A program made the position numbers and the translations under genes. From Plazaster borealis (Eukaryota; Echinodermata; Asteroidea; Forcipulatida; Labidiasteridae): DNA of 64,000 nucleotides. Positions 1 to 10,112 of this stretch are shown here, piece by piece. Location of the stretch: contig JAJGQC010000653.1 in NCBI GenBank assembly GCA_021014325.1, positions 27,804-91,803 of the forward strand. The letters are read 5' to 3'. How positions within the stretch are numbered: the first letter of the stretch is position 1; each line of letters starts with the position of its first letter. The notes under the pieces were generated by a model that searched no databases, was not told the DNA's origin, and worked only from the letters and a program-made list of their open reading frames with translations.

Positions 1-157
1 TTTTGGACGCTCACGTCACTGAGAATTATGCCACAGACCCAAAACAAAAATGAACTGAGAGCCCCTGATCAGGGCTTTCCAGTGGTGTAAAGTACATAAA
101 AATCCATTAATTTTTGGGGGATGATAATGAGCCTTCTTACATTGTGATTGTTTTCAG

Positions 158-286
158 AATTTTGCTAAACCTCGAGCACTTGAAAACAACTCGGAGTATG
201 CTTGCTTGCACGTCTTTTTGAGCACAAAAGGACTTGTCGCAGGGTCCCCAAAGGCCAATCATCGGATGCGGAAATATTCAAGGCAG
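158..286 (+). pseudogene. Exon-like segment of B unit, copy 1 (frame broken)
   Basis: Bounded on the left by a pyrimidine tract ending TTTTCAG and on the right by GGCAG/GTAGAA, so it has the form of an internal exon. It carries the 7-bp deletion described for the intact copy at 3924-4059, and also a 1-bp loss in CTAAACCTCGAG, so no frame crosses it. Very likely a decayed copy. Confidence 0.5.
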
Positions 287-789
287 GTAGAAATTTAAAC
301 TTTGTCACTCTAGCATATCTAGTTCAGGAGTTATGGTCAAACTAAGAGCGGAGTTGTTTCCAACCATCCCCCGGTAAAATATTAGCTGCCATTTTCGGTT
401 TTTAAAAAGTGGCCTATTTGAAAGGGGTGGGGCTGACATTTTGGACGCTCTTGTCGCTGAGAATTATGCCACAGATGCAAAACAAAAACGAACTTAGAGC
501 CCTCTAATAGGGCTTTCCAGTGGTGTACAGTTTGTGCAAATTCATTAATTTGTTGAGGATGAGCCTTCATACATTTTGTTTGCTTTCAGAACAGCTAAAT
601 TTGAAAGGGGGTTAAAGGGGGTGGGGCTAACGTTTTGGACGCTCGTCTTGCTGAGAATTTTGCCACAGACGCAAAACAAAGATGAACTGAGAGCCCTTGA
701 TCAGGGCTTTCCAGTGGTGTAAAGCACGTAAAAATCCATTATTTTTTGGGGGATGATAATGAGCCTTCTTACTTTGTGTTTGTTTTCAG

Positions 790-918
790 AATTTTGCTAA
801 ACCTGCGAGCACTTGAAAACAACTCGGAGTATGCTTGCTTGCACGTCTTTTTGAGCACGAAGGACTTGTTGCAGGGTCCCCAAAAGCCAATCATCGGATG
901 CGGGAATATTTCAGGCAG
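790..918 (+). pseudogene. Exon-like segment of B unit, copy 2 (7-bp deletion)
   Basis: Same acceptor-like (TTTTCAG) and donor-like (CAG/GTAGAA) borders as the other copies. It is 129 nt against 136 nt in the intact copy. The missing 7 bp shift the second half into another frame, which happens to stay open, so the reading frame alone does not show loss. Confidence 0.5.
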
Positions 919-1527
919 GTAGAAATTTAAATTTCGTCACTCTAGCATACCTAATTCAGGAGTTATGGTCAAACTAAGAGCGGAGTTGTTTCCAACCAAC
1001 CAACCCCCCCCCCCCCCGGTGAAATATTAGTCGCCATTTTGAGTTTTTAATGTGTGGCCTATTTGAAAGAGGTAGGGGTGACGTTTTGGACGCTCGTGTC
1101 GCTCAGAATTATGCCACAGACGCAAAACAAAGACAAACTTAGAGCCCTCTATTAGGGCTTTCCAGTGGTGTACAGTTTGTGCAAATTCATTAATTTGTTG
1201 AGGATGATATGAGCCTGCATACATTGTGTTTGCTTGAAGAACAGCTTAAGTTGAGAGGGGTTGAAGGAGTGGGGGTAATGTTTTGGGCACTTGCGTCGCT
1301 GAGAATTATGCCAAAGTAGCAAAACAAAGACGAACTCAGAGCCCTATATTAGGGCTTTCCAGTGGTGTATAGTTTGTGCAAATCCAATAATTTGTTGAGG
1401 ATGATATGAGCCTTCATATATTGTGTTTGCTTTCAGAACAGCTAAATTTGGGAGGGGTTGAAGGGGGTGGGGGTAACGTTTTGGACACTTGCAGCGCTGA
1501 GAATTATGCCACTGAAGCAAAACAAAC

Positions 1528-2557
1528 ATCCAGTCTGCATTTAACTTGGAATGGCACCCCTCATTCAGTCTGCATCTATAGTTGGAATGACATCCTCATT
1601 TAGTCTGCATCTAAGTTGGAATGACATCCTCATTCAGTCTGCATCTAAGTTGGAATGACATCCTCATTCAGTTTGCATCTAAGTTGGAATGGCACCCCCA
1701 TTCAGTCTGCATCTATAGTTGGAATGACACCCCTCATTCAGTCTGCATCTAGTTGGAATGGCACCCCTCATTCAGTCTGCATCTACATGTAAGTTGGAAT
1801 GACACCCCTCACTCAGTCTGCATCTAAGTTGGAATGGCATCCTCATTCAGTCTGCATGTAAGTTGGAATGACACCCCTCATTCAGTCTGCACGTAAGTTG
1901 GAATGACACCCCTCATTCAGTCTGCATCTAGTTGGAATGGCACCCCTCATTCAGTCTGCATCTACATGTAAGTTGGAATGACACCCCTCACTCAGTCTGC
2001 ATCTAAGTTGGAATGACATCCTCATTCAGTCTGCATCTAAGTTGGAATGACATCCTCATTCAGTTTGCATCTAAGTTGGAATGGCACCCCCATTCAGTCT
2101 GCATCTATAGTTGGAATGACACCCCTCATTCAGTCTGCATCTAGTTGGAATGGCACCCCTCATTCAGTCTGCATCTACATTTAAGTTGGAATGACACCCC
2201 TCACTCAGTCTGCATCTAAGTTGGAATGGCATCCTCATTCAGTCTGCATCTAGTTGGAATGACACCCCTCATTCAGTCTGCATCTACATGTAAGTTGGAA
2301 TGACACCCCTCACTCAGTCTGCATCTAAGTTGGAATGGCATCCTCATTCAGTCTGCATGTAAGTTGGAATGACACCCCTCATTACATGTAAGTCTGCATG
2401 TAAGTTGGAATGACATCCTCACTCAGTCTGCATCTAAGTTAGAATGACGTCCTCATTCAGTCTGCATCTAAGTTGGAATGACACCCCTCATTCAGTCTGC
2501 ATCTAAGTTGGAATGGCATCCTCATTCAGTCTGCATCTAAGTTGGAATGGCACCCCC
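1528..2557. repeat. Minisatellite, basic period 34 bp, array 1
   Basis: About 30 tandem units built on CATTCAGTCTGCATCTAAG followed by TTGGAATGACATCCT. Units vary between roughly 31 and 42 bp: CATCCT alternates with CACCCCT, and some units gain ACATGT between TCT and AAGTTGG. Larger groups of units repeat inside the array, which suggests block-wise expansion. It starts inside an A unit, directly after ACTGAAGCAAAACAAA, and ends at the half MITE at 2556. The arrays at 6320 and 10905 start and stop at the same flanking sequences. Confidence 0.92.
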
Positions 2558-2690
2558 AATTTCATAGAGCTGCTGAACCAAACAATATTACGTAATTGCT
2601 TAAAAAACTTTCTGCTAAGCAAAAATAAGCAGGATACCAGTCACATTTGTACACATGACATCGTCGGCTCAGAACTATAAGGTCCTTAAG
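2556..2690. mobile_element. Truncated MITE (left half) next to minisatellite, copy 1
   Basis: Starts CCAATTTCATAGAGCTGCTG and contains TTCTGCTAAGCAAAAATAAG and ACCAGTCACATTTGTACAC. It therefore matches the left half of the complete elements at 12015-12181 and 12359-12546. The right TIR (TGCTAAGCAGCTCTATAAAA) is missing. The same truncation is present next to the other two minisatellite arrays, so the truncation came before the block triplication. Confidence 0.7.
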
Positions 2691-2701
2691 TTATGTAATG
2701 G

Positions 2702-3037
2702 ACAGCCTTGTAGATATTTTTAATATGACTAATTTCAAAATATTTTTTAAGTGCGTGATTTCTGAGAATAATTTTTGCGGGCATCTTCAAGGATGCTGCT
2801 GGTCCAAACTAGAACTCTGTAACTAATTTATTCGAGGAGAAATTTGTGTTCTTTGGAAAAACAAAATGGCGGCGCTTTTTGGCGAAACATGGCTAATTCA
2901 CTCAGTTTTGAGATTTGAACTTTTTCCCACACAAAAAGTGTGTCTTCGTGGGATCCCGGTCCATCTTTTTTGCACAGCCGAAAACCGTCTAGAACCATAA
3001 CTTGTTTGACCCAGATATTAAATTTCTGCAAGGCTAT
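2702..3037. mobile_element. TIR element of about 335 bp, upstream of collagen fragment 1
   Basis: Runs from AGCCTTGTAGAT to ATTTCTGCAAGGCTAT. The ends are inverted repeats (ATAGCCTTGTAGA against ATAGCCTTGCAGA). No coding frame of note. Internal landmarks are CTGCTGGTCCAAACTAGAAC, AAAATGGCGGCGCTTTTTGG and CTAGAACCATAACTTGTTTG. Other full copies lie at 3147, 7491 and 7932, with truncated copies at 3479 and 8262. A non-autonomous DNA transposon is the best description; I cannot define a target duplication beyond AT or TA. Confidence 0.65.
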
Positions 3038-3062
3038 ATGAATCCATGTTTTTCTTGATTAG

Positions 3063-3142
3063 GTTTTCCTGGTGTAGATGGTTTGACAGGACCTCGAGGG
3101 TTGCCAGGCAAACAGGGACCAGAAGGAAGGCCTGGTGCCTCG
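3063..3142 (+). CDS. Collagen-like Gly-X-Y exon or captured exon fragment, copy 1
   Basis: Encodes nine unbroken Gly-X-Y triplets, starting GFPGVDGLTGPRG and ending GPEGRPGAS. This is the pattern of a collagen triple-helix domain, a secreted matrix protein. An acceptor-like TTTTTCTTGATTAG ends at 3062, so the first glycine codon would be completed across the splice. Two donors are possible: TCG/GTGTAT at 3142/3143 gives 80 nt, and CCTG/GTGCCT at 3134/3135 gives 72 nt with matching phases. Only the 72-nt form could be skipped or duplicated without a frameshift. No other collagen exon is visible in the window. TIR elements lie 25 bp upstream and 4 bp downstream, so a transposon-captured gene fragment is as likely as a real exon in a long-intron gene. 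The gene cannot be named. Confidence 0.55.
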
Positions 3143-3146
3143 GTGT

Positions 3147-3480
3147 ATAGCCTTGTAGATTTTTTTAATGTCGAATTTTCAAAACATTTTTTAAAGTGCC
3201 GGATCTCTGTGAATAATTTTTGCAGGCATCATCAAGGATACTGCTGGTCCAAACCAGAACTCTGTAACTAATTTATTCGCGGAGAAATTGGTGTTGTTAG
3301 GAAAAACAAAATGGCGGCGCTTTTTGGGGAAACATGGGTAATTCACTCAGTTTTGAGATTTGAGCTTTTTCCCACACAGAAAGTGTCTTCGTTAGATCCT
3401 AGTCCATCTTTTTTGCACAGCCGAAAACCATCTAGAACCATAACTTGTTTGACCCAGATATTAAATTTCTGCAAGGCTAT
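3147..3480. mobile_element. TIR element of about 335 bp, downstream of collagen fragment 1
   Basis: A full copy from ATAGCCTTGTAGAT to TTCTGCAAGGCTAT, in the same orientation as the copy at 2702. It begins only 4 bp after the last collagen codon, and its start overlaps the putative donor region (GTGTATAG). It differs from the upstream copy at scattered positions, so the two are not a fresh duplication. Confidence 0.68.
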
Positions 3481-3573
3481 AGCCTTGTAGATATTGTTAT
3501 TGCGAATTTTAAAAACATTTTTGAAGTGCCGGACCTCTGTGGATAATTTTTGCGGGCATCCTCAAGGATGCTG
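3479..3573. mobile_element. Truncated TIR element at block boundary
   Basis: Only the first 95 bp of the 335-bp element, fused head-to-tail with the preceding copy (shared ATAGCC). It ends at CTCAAGGATGCTG, where the mosaic repeat (ACGTTTTGGACGCTCG) starts. The equivalent junction at 8360 is nearly identical, so this point is the edge of the 4.8-kb duplication unit. Confidence 0.65.
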
Positions 3574-3923
3574 ACGTTTTGGACGCTCGCATCGCGGAGA
3601 ATTATGCCACAGACGCAAAACAAGGACGAACTTAGAGCCCTATAATAGGGCTTTCTAGTGGTGTACAGTTTGTGCAAATCCATTCATTTGTTGAGGATGA
3701 TATGAGCCTTCATACATTGTGTTTGCTTTCAGAACAGCTTAGGGGGTTGAAGGGGGTAGGGGTAACGTTTTGGACGCTCGCGTCACTGAGAATTATGCCA
3801 CAGAAGCAAAACAAGGACAAACTCAGAGCCCTATATCCGGGCTTTCCAGTGGTGTAAAGTACTTAAAAATCCATTAATTTTTGGGGATGAGATTGAGCCT
3901 TCTTACATTTTGTTTGTTTTTAG

Positions 3924-4059
3924 AATTTTGCTAAACCCTCGAGCACTTGAAAACAACTCGGAATATGCTTGCTCAATGCTGGGACGTCTTTTTGACCACA
4001 AAGGACTTGTTGCAGAGTCCCCAAAAGCCAATCATCGGATGTGGAAATATTCAAGGCAG
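3924..4059 (+). other. Exon-like segment of B unit, the one copy with an intact frame
   Basis: 136 nt between TTTGTTTTTAG and CAG/GTAGAA. Read from its second base it gives 45 codons without a stop, starting ILLNPRALENN and including SMLGRLFDHKGLVAESPKA, then running to the donor. It keeps 7 bp (within GCTCAATGCTGGGACG) that all seven other copies lack, so this copy is likely closest to the source. The spacing of LG, F, G and KA residues is loosely like a TPR or Sel1-type helical repeat; that is a weak resemblance by eye, and I do not recognise a family. It could be a relic exon amplified within a repeat, or a chance open frame with splice-like borders. It sits alone between repeats and no partner exons are seen. 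Confidence 0.45.
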
Positions 4060-4568
4060 GTAGAAATTTAAATTTCGTCACTCTAGCATACCTAGTTCAG
4101 GAGTTATGGTCAAACTAAGAGCGAAGTCGTTTCCAACCATCCCCCGTTAAAATATTAGTCGCCATTTTGAGTTTTATTTAAAATGTGGCCTACTTGAAAG
4201 GGGTTGGGGCGACGTTTTGGACGCTCGTGTCGCTGAGAATTATGCCACAGACGAAAACTAACTGAACTTAGAGCCCTATATTAGGGCTTTCCAGTGGTGT
4301 ACAGTTTGTGCAAATCCATTAATTTGTTGATGATGATACGAGCCTACATACATTTTGTTTGCTTTCAGAACAGCTAAATTTGAGAGGTGGTTGAAGGCGG
4401 TGGGGGTGACGTTTTGGACGCTCACGTCACTGAGAATTATGCCACAGACCCAAAACAAAAATGAACTGAGAGCCCCTGATCAGGGCTTTCAAATGGTGTA
4501 AAGTACATAAAAATCCATTATTTTTTGGGGGATGATAATGAGCCTTCTTACATTGTGATTGTTTTCAG

Positions 4569-4697
4569 AATTTTGCTAAACCTCGAGCACTTGAAAACAA
4601 CTCGGAGTATGCTTGCTTGCACGTCTTTTTGAGCACAAAAGGACTTGTCGCAGGGTCCCCAAAGGCCAATCATCGGATGCGGAAATATTCAAGGCAG
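4569..4697 (+). pseudogene. Exon-like segment of B unit, copy 4
   Basis: 129 nt with the same borders. It is close to copy 1 at 158-286, including the 1-bp loss in CTAAACCTCGAG, and is its duplicate within the block duplication. Confidence 0.5.
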
Positions 4698-5199
4698 GTA
4701 GAAATTTAAACTTTGTCACTCTAGCATATCTAGTTCAGGAGTTATGGTCAAACTAAGAGCGGAGTTGTTTCCAACCATCCCCCGGTAAAATATTAGCTGC
4801 CATTTTGAGTTTTTAAAAAGTGGCCTATTTGAAAGGGGTGGGGCTGACATTTTGGACGCTCTTGTCGCTGAGAATTATGCCACAGATGCAAAACAAAAAC
4901 GAACTTAGAGCCCTCTAATAGGGCTTTCCAGTGGTGTACAGTTTGTGCAAATTCATTAATTTGTTGAGGATGAGCCTTCATACATTTTGTTTGCTTTCAG
5001 AACAGCTAAATTTGAAAGGGGGTTGAAGGGGGTGGGGGTGACGTTTTGGACGCTCGTCTTGCTGAGAATTATGCCACAGACGCAAAACAAAGACGAACTT
5101 GGAGCCCTATATCTGGGCTTTCCAGTGGTGTAAAGTACGTACAAATCCATTAAGTATGGGGGATGATAATGAGCCTTCTTACATTGTGTTTGTTTTCAG

Positions 5200-5328
5200 A
5201 ATTTTGCAAAACCTGCGAGCACTTGAAAGCAACTCGGAGTATGCTTGCTTGCACGTCTTTTTGAGCACGAAGGACTTGTTGCAGGGTCCCCAAAAGCCAA
5301 TCATCGGATGCGGGAATATTTCAGGCAG
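5200..5328 (+). pseudogene. Exon-like segment of B unit, copy 5
   Basis: 129 nt with the 7-bp deletion. It is the duplicate of the segment at 790-918. A frame through it stays open (ending PIIGCGNISGR), but the second half is shifted relative to the intact copy. Confidence 0.5.
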
Positions 5329-6319
5329 GTAGAAATTTAAATTTCGTCACTCTAGCATACCTAATTCAGGAGTTATGGTCAAACTAAGAGCGGAGTTGTT
5401 TCCAACCAAGCCCCGGTGAAATATTAGTCGCCATTTTGAGTTTTTAATGTGTGGCCTATTTGAAAGAGGTAGGGGTGACGTTTTGGACGCTCGTGTCGCT
5501 CAGAATTATGCCACAGACGCAAAACAAAGACGAACTTAGAGCCCTCTATTAGGGCTTTCCAGTGGTGTACAGTTTGTGCAAATTCATTAATTTGTTGAGG
5601 ATGATATGAGCCTGCATACATTGTGTTTGCTTGAAGAACAGCTTAAGTTGAGAGGGGTTGAAGGAGTGGGGGTAATGTTTTGGGCACTTGCGTCGCTGAG
5701 AATTATGCCACAGAAGCAAAACAAAGACGAACTCAGAGCCCTATATTAGGGCTTTCCAGTGGTGTATAGTTTGTGCAAATCCAAAAATTTGTTGAGGATG
5801 ATATGAGCCTTCATATATTGTGTTTGCTTTCAGAACATCTAAATTTGAGAGGGGTTGAAGGGGGTTGGGGTAACGTTTTGGACACTTGCAGCGCTGAGAA
5901 TTATGCCACAGAAGCAAAACAAAGACGAACTCAGAGCCCTATATTAGGGCTTTCCAGTGGTGTATAGTTTGTGCAAATCCAATAATTTGTTGAGGATGAT
6001 ATGAGCCTTCATATATTGTGTTTGCTTTCAGAACAGCTAAATTTGAGATGGGTTGAAGAGGGTGGGGGTAACTTTTTGGACACTTGCGGCGCTAAGAATT
6101 ATGCCACAGAAGCAAAACAAAGACGAACTCAGAGCCCTACATTAGGGCTTTCCAGTGGTGTATAGTTTGTGCAAATCCAATAATTTGTTGAGGATGATAT
6201 GAGCCTTCATATATTGTGTTTGCTTTCAGAACAGCTAAATTTGGGAGGGGTTGAAGGGGGTGGGGGTAACGTTTTGGACACTTGCAGCGCTGAGAATTAT
6301 GCCACTGAAGCAAAACAAA

Positions 6320-7344
6320 CATCCAGTCTGCATTTAAGTTGGAATGGCACCCCTCATTCAGTCTGCATCTATAGTTGGAATGACATCCTCATTCAGTCTG
6401 CATCTAAGTTGGAATGACATCCTCATTCAGTCTGCATCTAAGTTGGAATGACATCCTCATTCAGTTTGCATCTAAGTTGGAATGGCACCCCCATTCAGTC
6501 TGCATCTATAGTTGGAATGACACCCCTCATTCAGTCTGCATCTAGTTGGAATGGCACCCCTCATTCAGTCTGCATCTACATGTAAGTTGGAATGACACCC
6601 CTCACTCAGTCTGCATCTAAGTTGGAATGGCATCCTCATTCAGTCTGCATGTAAGTTGGAATGACACCCCTCATTCAGTCTGCACGTAAGTTGGAATGAC
6701 ACCCCTCATTCAGTCTGCATCTAGTTGGAATGGCACCCCTCATTCAGTCTGCATCTACATGTAAGTTGGAATGACACCCCTCACTCAGTCTGCATCTAAG
6801 TTGGAATGACATCCTCATTCAGTCTGCATCTAAGTTGGAATGACATCCTCATTCAGTTTGCATCTAAGTTGGAATGGCACCCCCATTCAGTCTGCATCTA
6901 TAGTTGGAATGACACCCCTCATTCAGTCTGCATCTAGTTGGAATGGCACCCCTCATTCAGTCTGCATCTACATGTAAGTTGGAATGACACCCCTCACTCA
7001 GTCTGCATCTAAGTTGGAATGGCATCCTCATTCAGTCTGCATCTAGTTGGAATGACACCCCTCATTCAGTCTGCATCTACATGTAAGTTGGAATGACACC
7101 CCTCACTCAGTCTGCATCTAAGTTGGAATGGCATCCTCATTCAGTCTGCATGTAAGTTGGAATGACACCCCTCATTAAGTCTGCATGTAAGTTGGAATGA
7201 CATCCTCACTCAGTCTGCATCTAAGTTAGAATGACGTCCTCATTCAGTCTGCATCTAAGTTGGAATGACACCCCTCATTCAGTCTGCATCTAAGTTGGAA
7301 TGGCATCCTCATTCAGTCTGCATCTAAGTTGGAATGGCACCCCC
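6320..7344. repeat. Minisatellite, basic period 34 bp, array 2
   Basis: Nearly the same unit order as array 1 at 1528-2557. Small differences exist, for example the ACATGT insertion at about 2395 is absent in the matching unit at about 7175. The same order of variant units shows that array 2 arose by duplication of the whole block rather than by independent expansion. Confidence 0.92.
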
Positions 7345-7480
7345 AATTTCATAGAGCTGCTGAACCAAACAATATTACGTAATTGCTTAAAAAACTTTCT
7401 GCTAAGCAAAAATAAGCAGGATACCAGTCACATTTGTACACATGACATCGTTGGCTCAGAACTATAAGGTCCTTAAGTTA
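7343..7480. mobile_element. Truncated MITE (left half), copy 2
   Basis: Duplicate of 2556-2690 with only a few substitutions (CATCGTTGGCTC in place of CATCGTCGGCTC). Confidence 0.7.
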
Positions 7481-7490
7481 TGTAATGGAC

Positions 7491-7822
7491 AGCCTTGTAG
7501 ATATTTTTAATATGACTAATTTCAAAAAATATTGTAAGTGCGTCATTACTGAGAAAAATTTTTCCGGGCATCTTCAAGGATGCTGCTGGTCCAAACTAGA
7601 ACTCTGTAACTAAAATATTCGAGGAGAAATTTGTGTTCTTTGGAAAAACAAAATGGCGGCGCTTTTGACGAAATATGGCTAATTCACTCAGTTTTGAGAT
7701 TTGAACTTTTTCCCAAACAAAAGTGTGTCTTCGTGGGATCCCGGTCCATCTTTTTTGCACAGCCGAAAACCGTCTAGAACCATAACTTGTTTGACCCAGA
7801 TATTAAATTTCTGCAAGGCTAT
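7491..7822. mobile_element. TIR element of about 335 bp, upstream of collagen fragment 2
   Basis: Duplicate of the element at 2702-3037, from AGCCTTGTAGAT to CTGCAAGGCTAT. It differs by small indels and substitutions, such as TTTTTCCGGGCATC in place of TTTTTGCGGGCATC. Confidence 0.65.
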
Positions 7823-7847
7823 ATGAATCCATGTTTTTCTTGATTAG

Positions 7848-7927
7848 GTTTTCCTGGTGTAGATGGTTTGACAGGACCTCAGGGGTTGCCAGGCAAACAG
7901 GGACCAGAAGGAAGGCCTGGTGCCTCG
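7848..7927 (+). CDS. Collagen-like Gly-X-Y exon or fragment, copy 2
   Basis: Second copy of the fragment at 3063-3142, offset 4785. Again nine perfect Gly-X-Y triplets with the same acceptor-like TTGATTAG. The only visible change is CCTCGAGGG to CCTCAGGGG, which replaces Arg by Gln in a Y position and keeps the triplet pattern. If both copies are exons of one gene, the repeat arose by duplication of exon plus intron. If only the 80-nt form is used, two in a row would break the frame; the 72-nt form would not. Confidence 0.55.
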
Positions 7928-7931
7928 GTGT

Positions 7932-8263
7932 ATAGCCTTGTAGATTTTTAATGTCGAATTTTCAAAACATTTTGTATAGTGCCGGACCTCTGTGAATAAT
8001 TTTTGCGGGCATCATCAAGGATACTGCTGATCCAAACCAGAACTCTGTAACTAATTTATTCGCGGAGAAATTGGTGTTCTTTGGAAAAACAAAATGGCGG
8101 CACTTTTTGGGGAAACATGGGTAATTCACTCAGTTTTGAGATTTGAGCTTTTTCCCACACAGAAAGTGTCTTCGTTGGATCCTAGTCCATCTTTTTTGCA
8201 TAGTTGAAAACCGTCTAGAACCATAACCTGTTTGACCCAGATATTAAATTTCTGTAAGGCTAT
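7932..8263. mobile_element. TIR element of about 335 bp, downstream of collagen fragment 2
   Basis: Duplicate of 3147-3480, from ATAGCCTTGTAGAT to CTGTAAGGCTAT, with scattered differences. Confidence 0.65.
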
Positions 8264-8360
8264 AGCCTTGTAGATATTGTTCATGTCAAAATTTTTTTAA
8301 ACATTTTTTGAAGTGCCGGACCTCTGTGGATAATTTTTGCGGGCATCCTCAAGGATGCTG
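8262..8360. mobile_element. Truncated TIR element at second block boundary
   Basis: Duplicate of 3479-3573. It ends at CTCAAGGATGCTG and joins the mosaic repeat (AAGTTTTGGACGC), giving a duplication unit of 4787 bp. Confidence 0.65.
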
Positions 8361-8710
8361 AAGTTTTGGACGCACGCATCGCGGAGAATTATGCCACAGA
8401 CGCAAAACAAGAACGAACTTAGAGCCCTATATTAGGGCTTTCTAGTGGCGTACAGTTTGTGCAAATCCATTAATTTGTTGAGGGTGATATGAGCCTTCAT
8501 ACATTGTGTTTGCTTTCAGAACAGCTAAGGGGTTGAAGAGGGTGGGGGTAACGTTTTGGACGCTCGCGTCACTGAGAATTATGCCACAGACGCAAAACAA
8601 GGATGAACTGAGAGCCCTTGATCAGGGCTTTCTAGTGGTGTAAAGTATATAAAAATCTATTAATTTTTGGGGGATGATAATGAGCCTTCTTACATTGTGA
8701 TTGTTTTCAG

Positions 8711-8839
8711 AATTTTGCTAAACCTGCGAGCACTTGAAAACAACTCGGAGTATGCTTGCTTGCACGTCTTTTTGAGCACGAAGGACTTGTCGCAGGGTCC
8801 CCAAAAGCCAATCATCGGATGCGGAAATATTCAAGGCAG
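8711..8839 (+). pseudogene. Exon-like segment of B unit, copy 6
   Basis: 129 nt between TTTTCAG and CAG/GTAGAA, with the shared 7-bp deletion. Confidence 0.5.
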
Positions 8840-9352
8840 GTAGAAATTTAAATTTCGTCACTCTAGCATACCTAGTTCAGGAGTTATGGTCAAACTAAGA
8901 GCGAAGTTGTTTCCAACCATCCCCCCCGGTACAATATTAGTCGCCATTTTGAGTTTTATTTAAAATGTGGCCTACTTGAAAGGGGTTGGGGCAACGTTTT
9001 GGACGCTCATGTCGCTGAGAATTATGCCACAGACGCAAAACATAGACGAACTTAGAGCCGTATATTAGGGCTTTCCAGTGGTGTACAGTTTGTGCAAATC
9101 CATTAATTTGTTGATGATGATACGAGCCTTCATACATTTTGTTTGCTTTCAGAACAGCTAAATTTGAGAGGGGGTTGAAGGCAGTGGGGGTGACGTTTTG
9201 GACGGTCGTGTCGCTGAGAATTATGCCACAGACGCAAAACTTAGATGAACTGAGAGCCCTTGATCAGCGCTTTCCAGTGGTGTAAAGTACATAAAAATCC
9301 ATTAGTTTTTGGGGGATGATAATGAGCCTTCTTACATTGTGATTGTTTTCAG

Positions 9353-9481
9353 AATTTTGCGAAACCTGCGAGCACTTGAAAACAACTCGGAGTATGCTTG
9401 CTTGCACGTCTTTTTGAGCACGAAGGACTTGTTGCAGGGTCCCCAAAAGCCAATCATCGGATGCAGAAATATTCAAGGCAG
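9353..9481 (+). pseudogene. Exon-like segment of B unit, copy 7
   Basis: 129 nt, shared 7-bp deletion, same borders, with ATGCAGAAA in place of ATGCGGAAA near the end. Confidence 0.5.
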
Positions 9482-9983
9482 GTAGAAATGTAAACTTCGT
9501 CACTCTAGCATATCTAGTTCAGGAGTTATAGTCAAACTAAGAGCGGAGTTGTTTCCAACCATCCCCCGGTAAAATATTAGCTGCCATTTTGAGTTTTAAA
9601 AAGTGGCCTATTTGAAAGGGGTGGGGCTGACATTTTGGACGCTCGCGTCGCTGAGAATTATTCCACAGACGCAAAACAAAAACGAACTTAGAGCCCTTCA
9701 ATAGGGCTTTCCAGTGGTGTACAGTTTGTGCAAATTCATTAATTTGTTGAGGATGAGCCTTCATACATTGTGTTTGCTTTCAGAACAGCTAAATTTGAAA
9801 GGGGGTTGAAGGGGGTGGGGGTGACAATTTGGACGCTCGCGTCGCTGAGAATTATGCCACAGACGCAAAACTTAAATGAACTGAGAGCCCTTGATCAGGG
9901 CTTTCCAGTGGTGTAAAGTACATAAAAATCCATTATTTTTTGGGAGATGATAATGAGCCTTCTTACATTGTGTTTGTTTTCAG

Positions 9984-10112
9984 AATTTTGCCAAACTTGC
10001 GAGCACTTGAAAACAACTCGGAGTATGCTTGCTTGCACGTCTTTTTGAGCATGAAGGACTTGTTGCAGGGTCCCCAAAAGCCAATCATCGGATGCGGGAA
10101 TATTTAAGGCAG
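9984..10112 (+). pseudogene. Exon-like segment of B unit, copy 8
   Basis: 129 nt, shared 7-bp deletion, same borders, with CCAAACTTGCGAG near the start. Confidence 0.5.

Larger units (their letters stand above)
1..1527. repeat. Mosaic tandem repeat (A and B units), block copy 1
   Basis: Two related units alternate. Both open with GTTTTGGACGCTCG, then GAGAATTATGCCACAGACGC, then GGGCTTTCCAGTGGTGTA. The A unit (about 200 bp) continues through TTTGCTTTCAGAACAGCTAAA to a G-rich tail. The B unit (about 420 bp) instead carries a 129-136 nt exon-like segment and then rejoins a similar G-rich tail, so A looks like B with an internal deletion. A C-homopolymer lies at about 1005-1017. Short minus-strand ORFs recur in every unit simply because the repeat recurs; I see no sign of coding selection in them. 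Almost the same stretch returns at 4412-6319. The left edge of the repeat is outside the window. Confidence 0.9.
3574..6319. repeat. Mosaic tandem repeat (A and B units), block copy 2
   Basis: The same A and B units as at the window start. From 4412 it aligns with position 1 onward at a nearly constant offset of 4411. Just before the minisatellite the offset rises to 4793, because copy 2 has about two extra A units around 5700-6130. Sequence differences from copy 1 are few, which points to a recent duplication or ongoing homogenisation. Confidence 0.9.
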
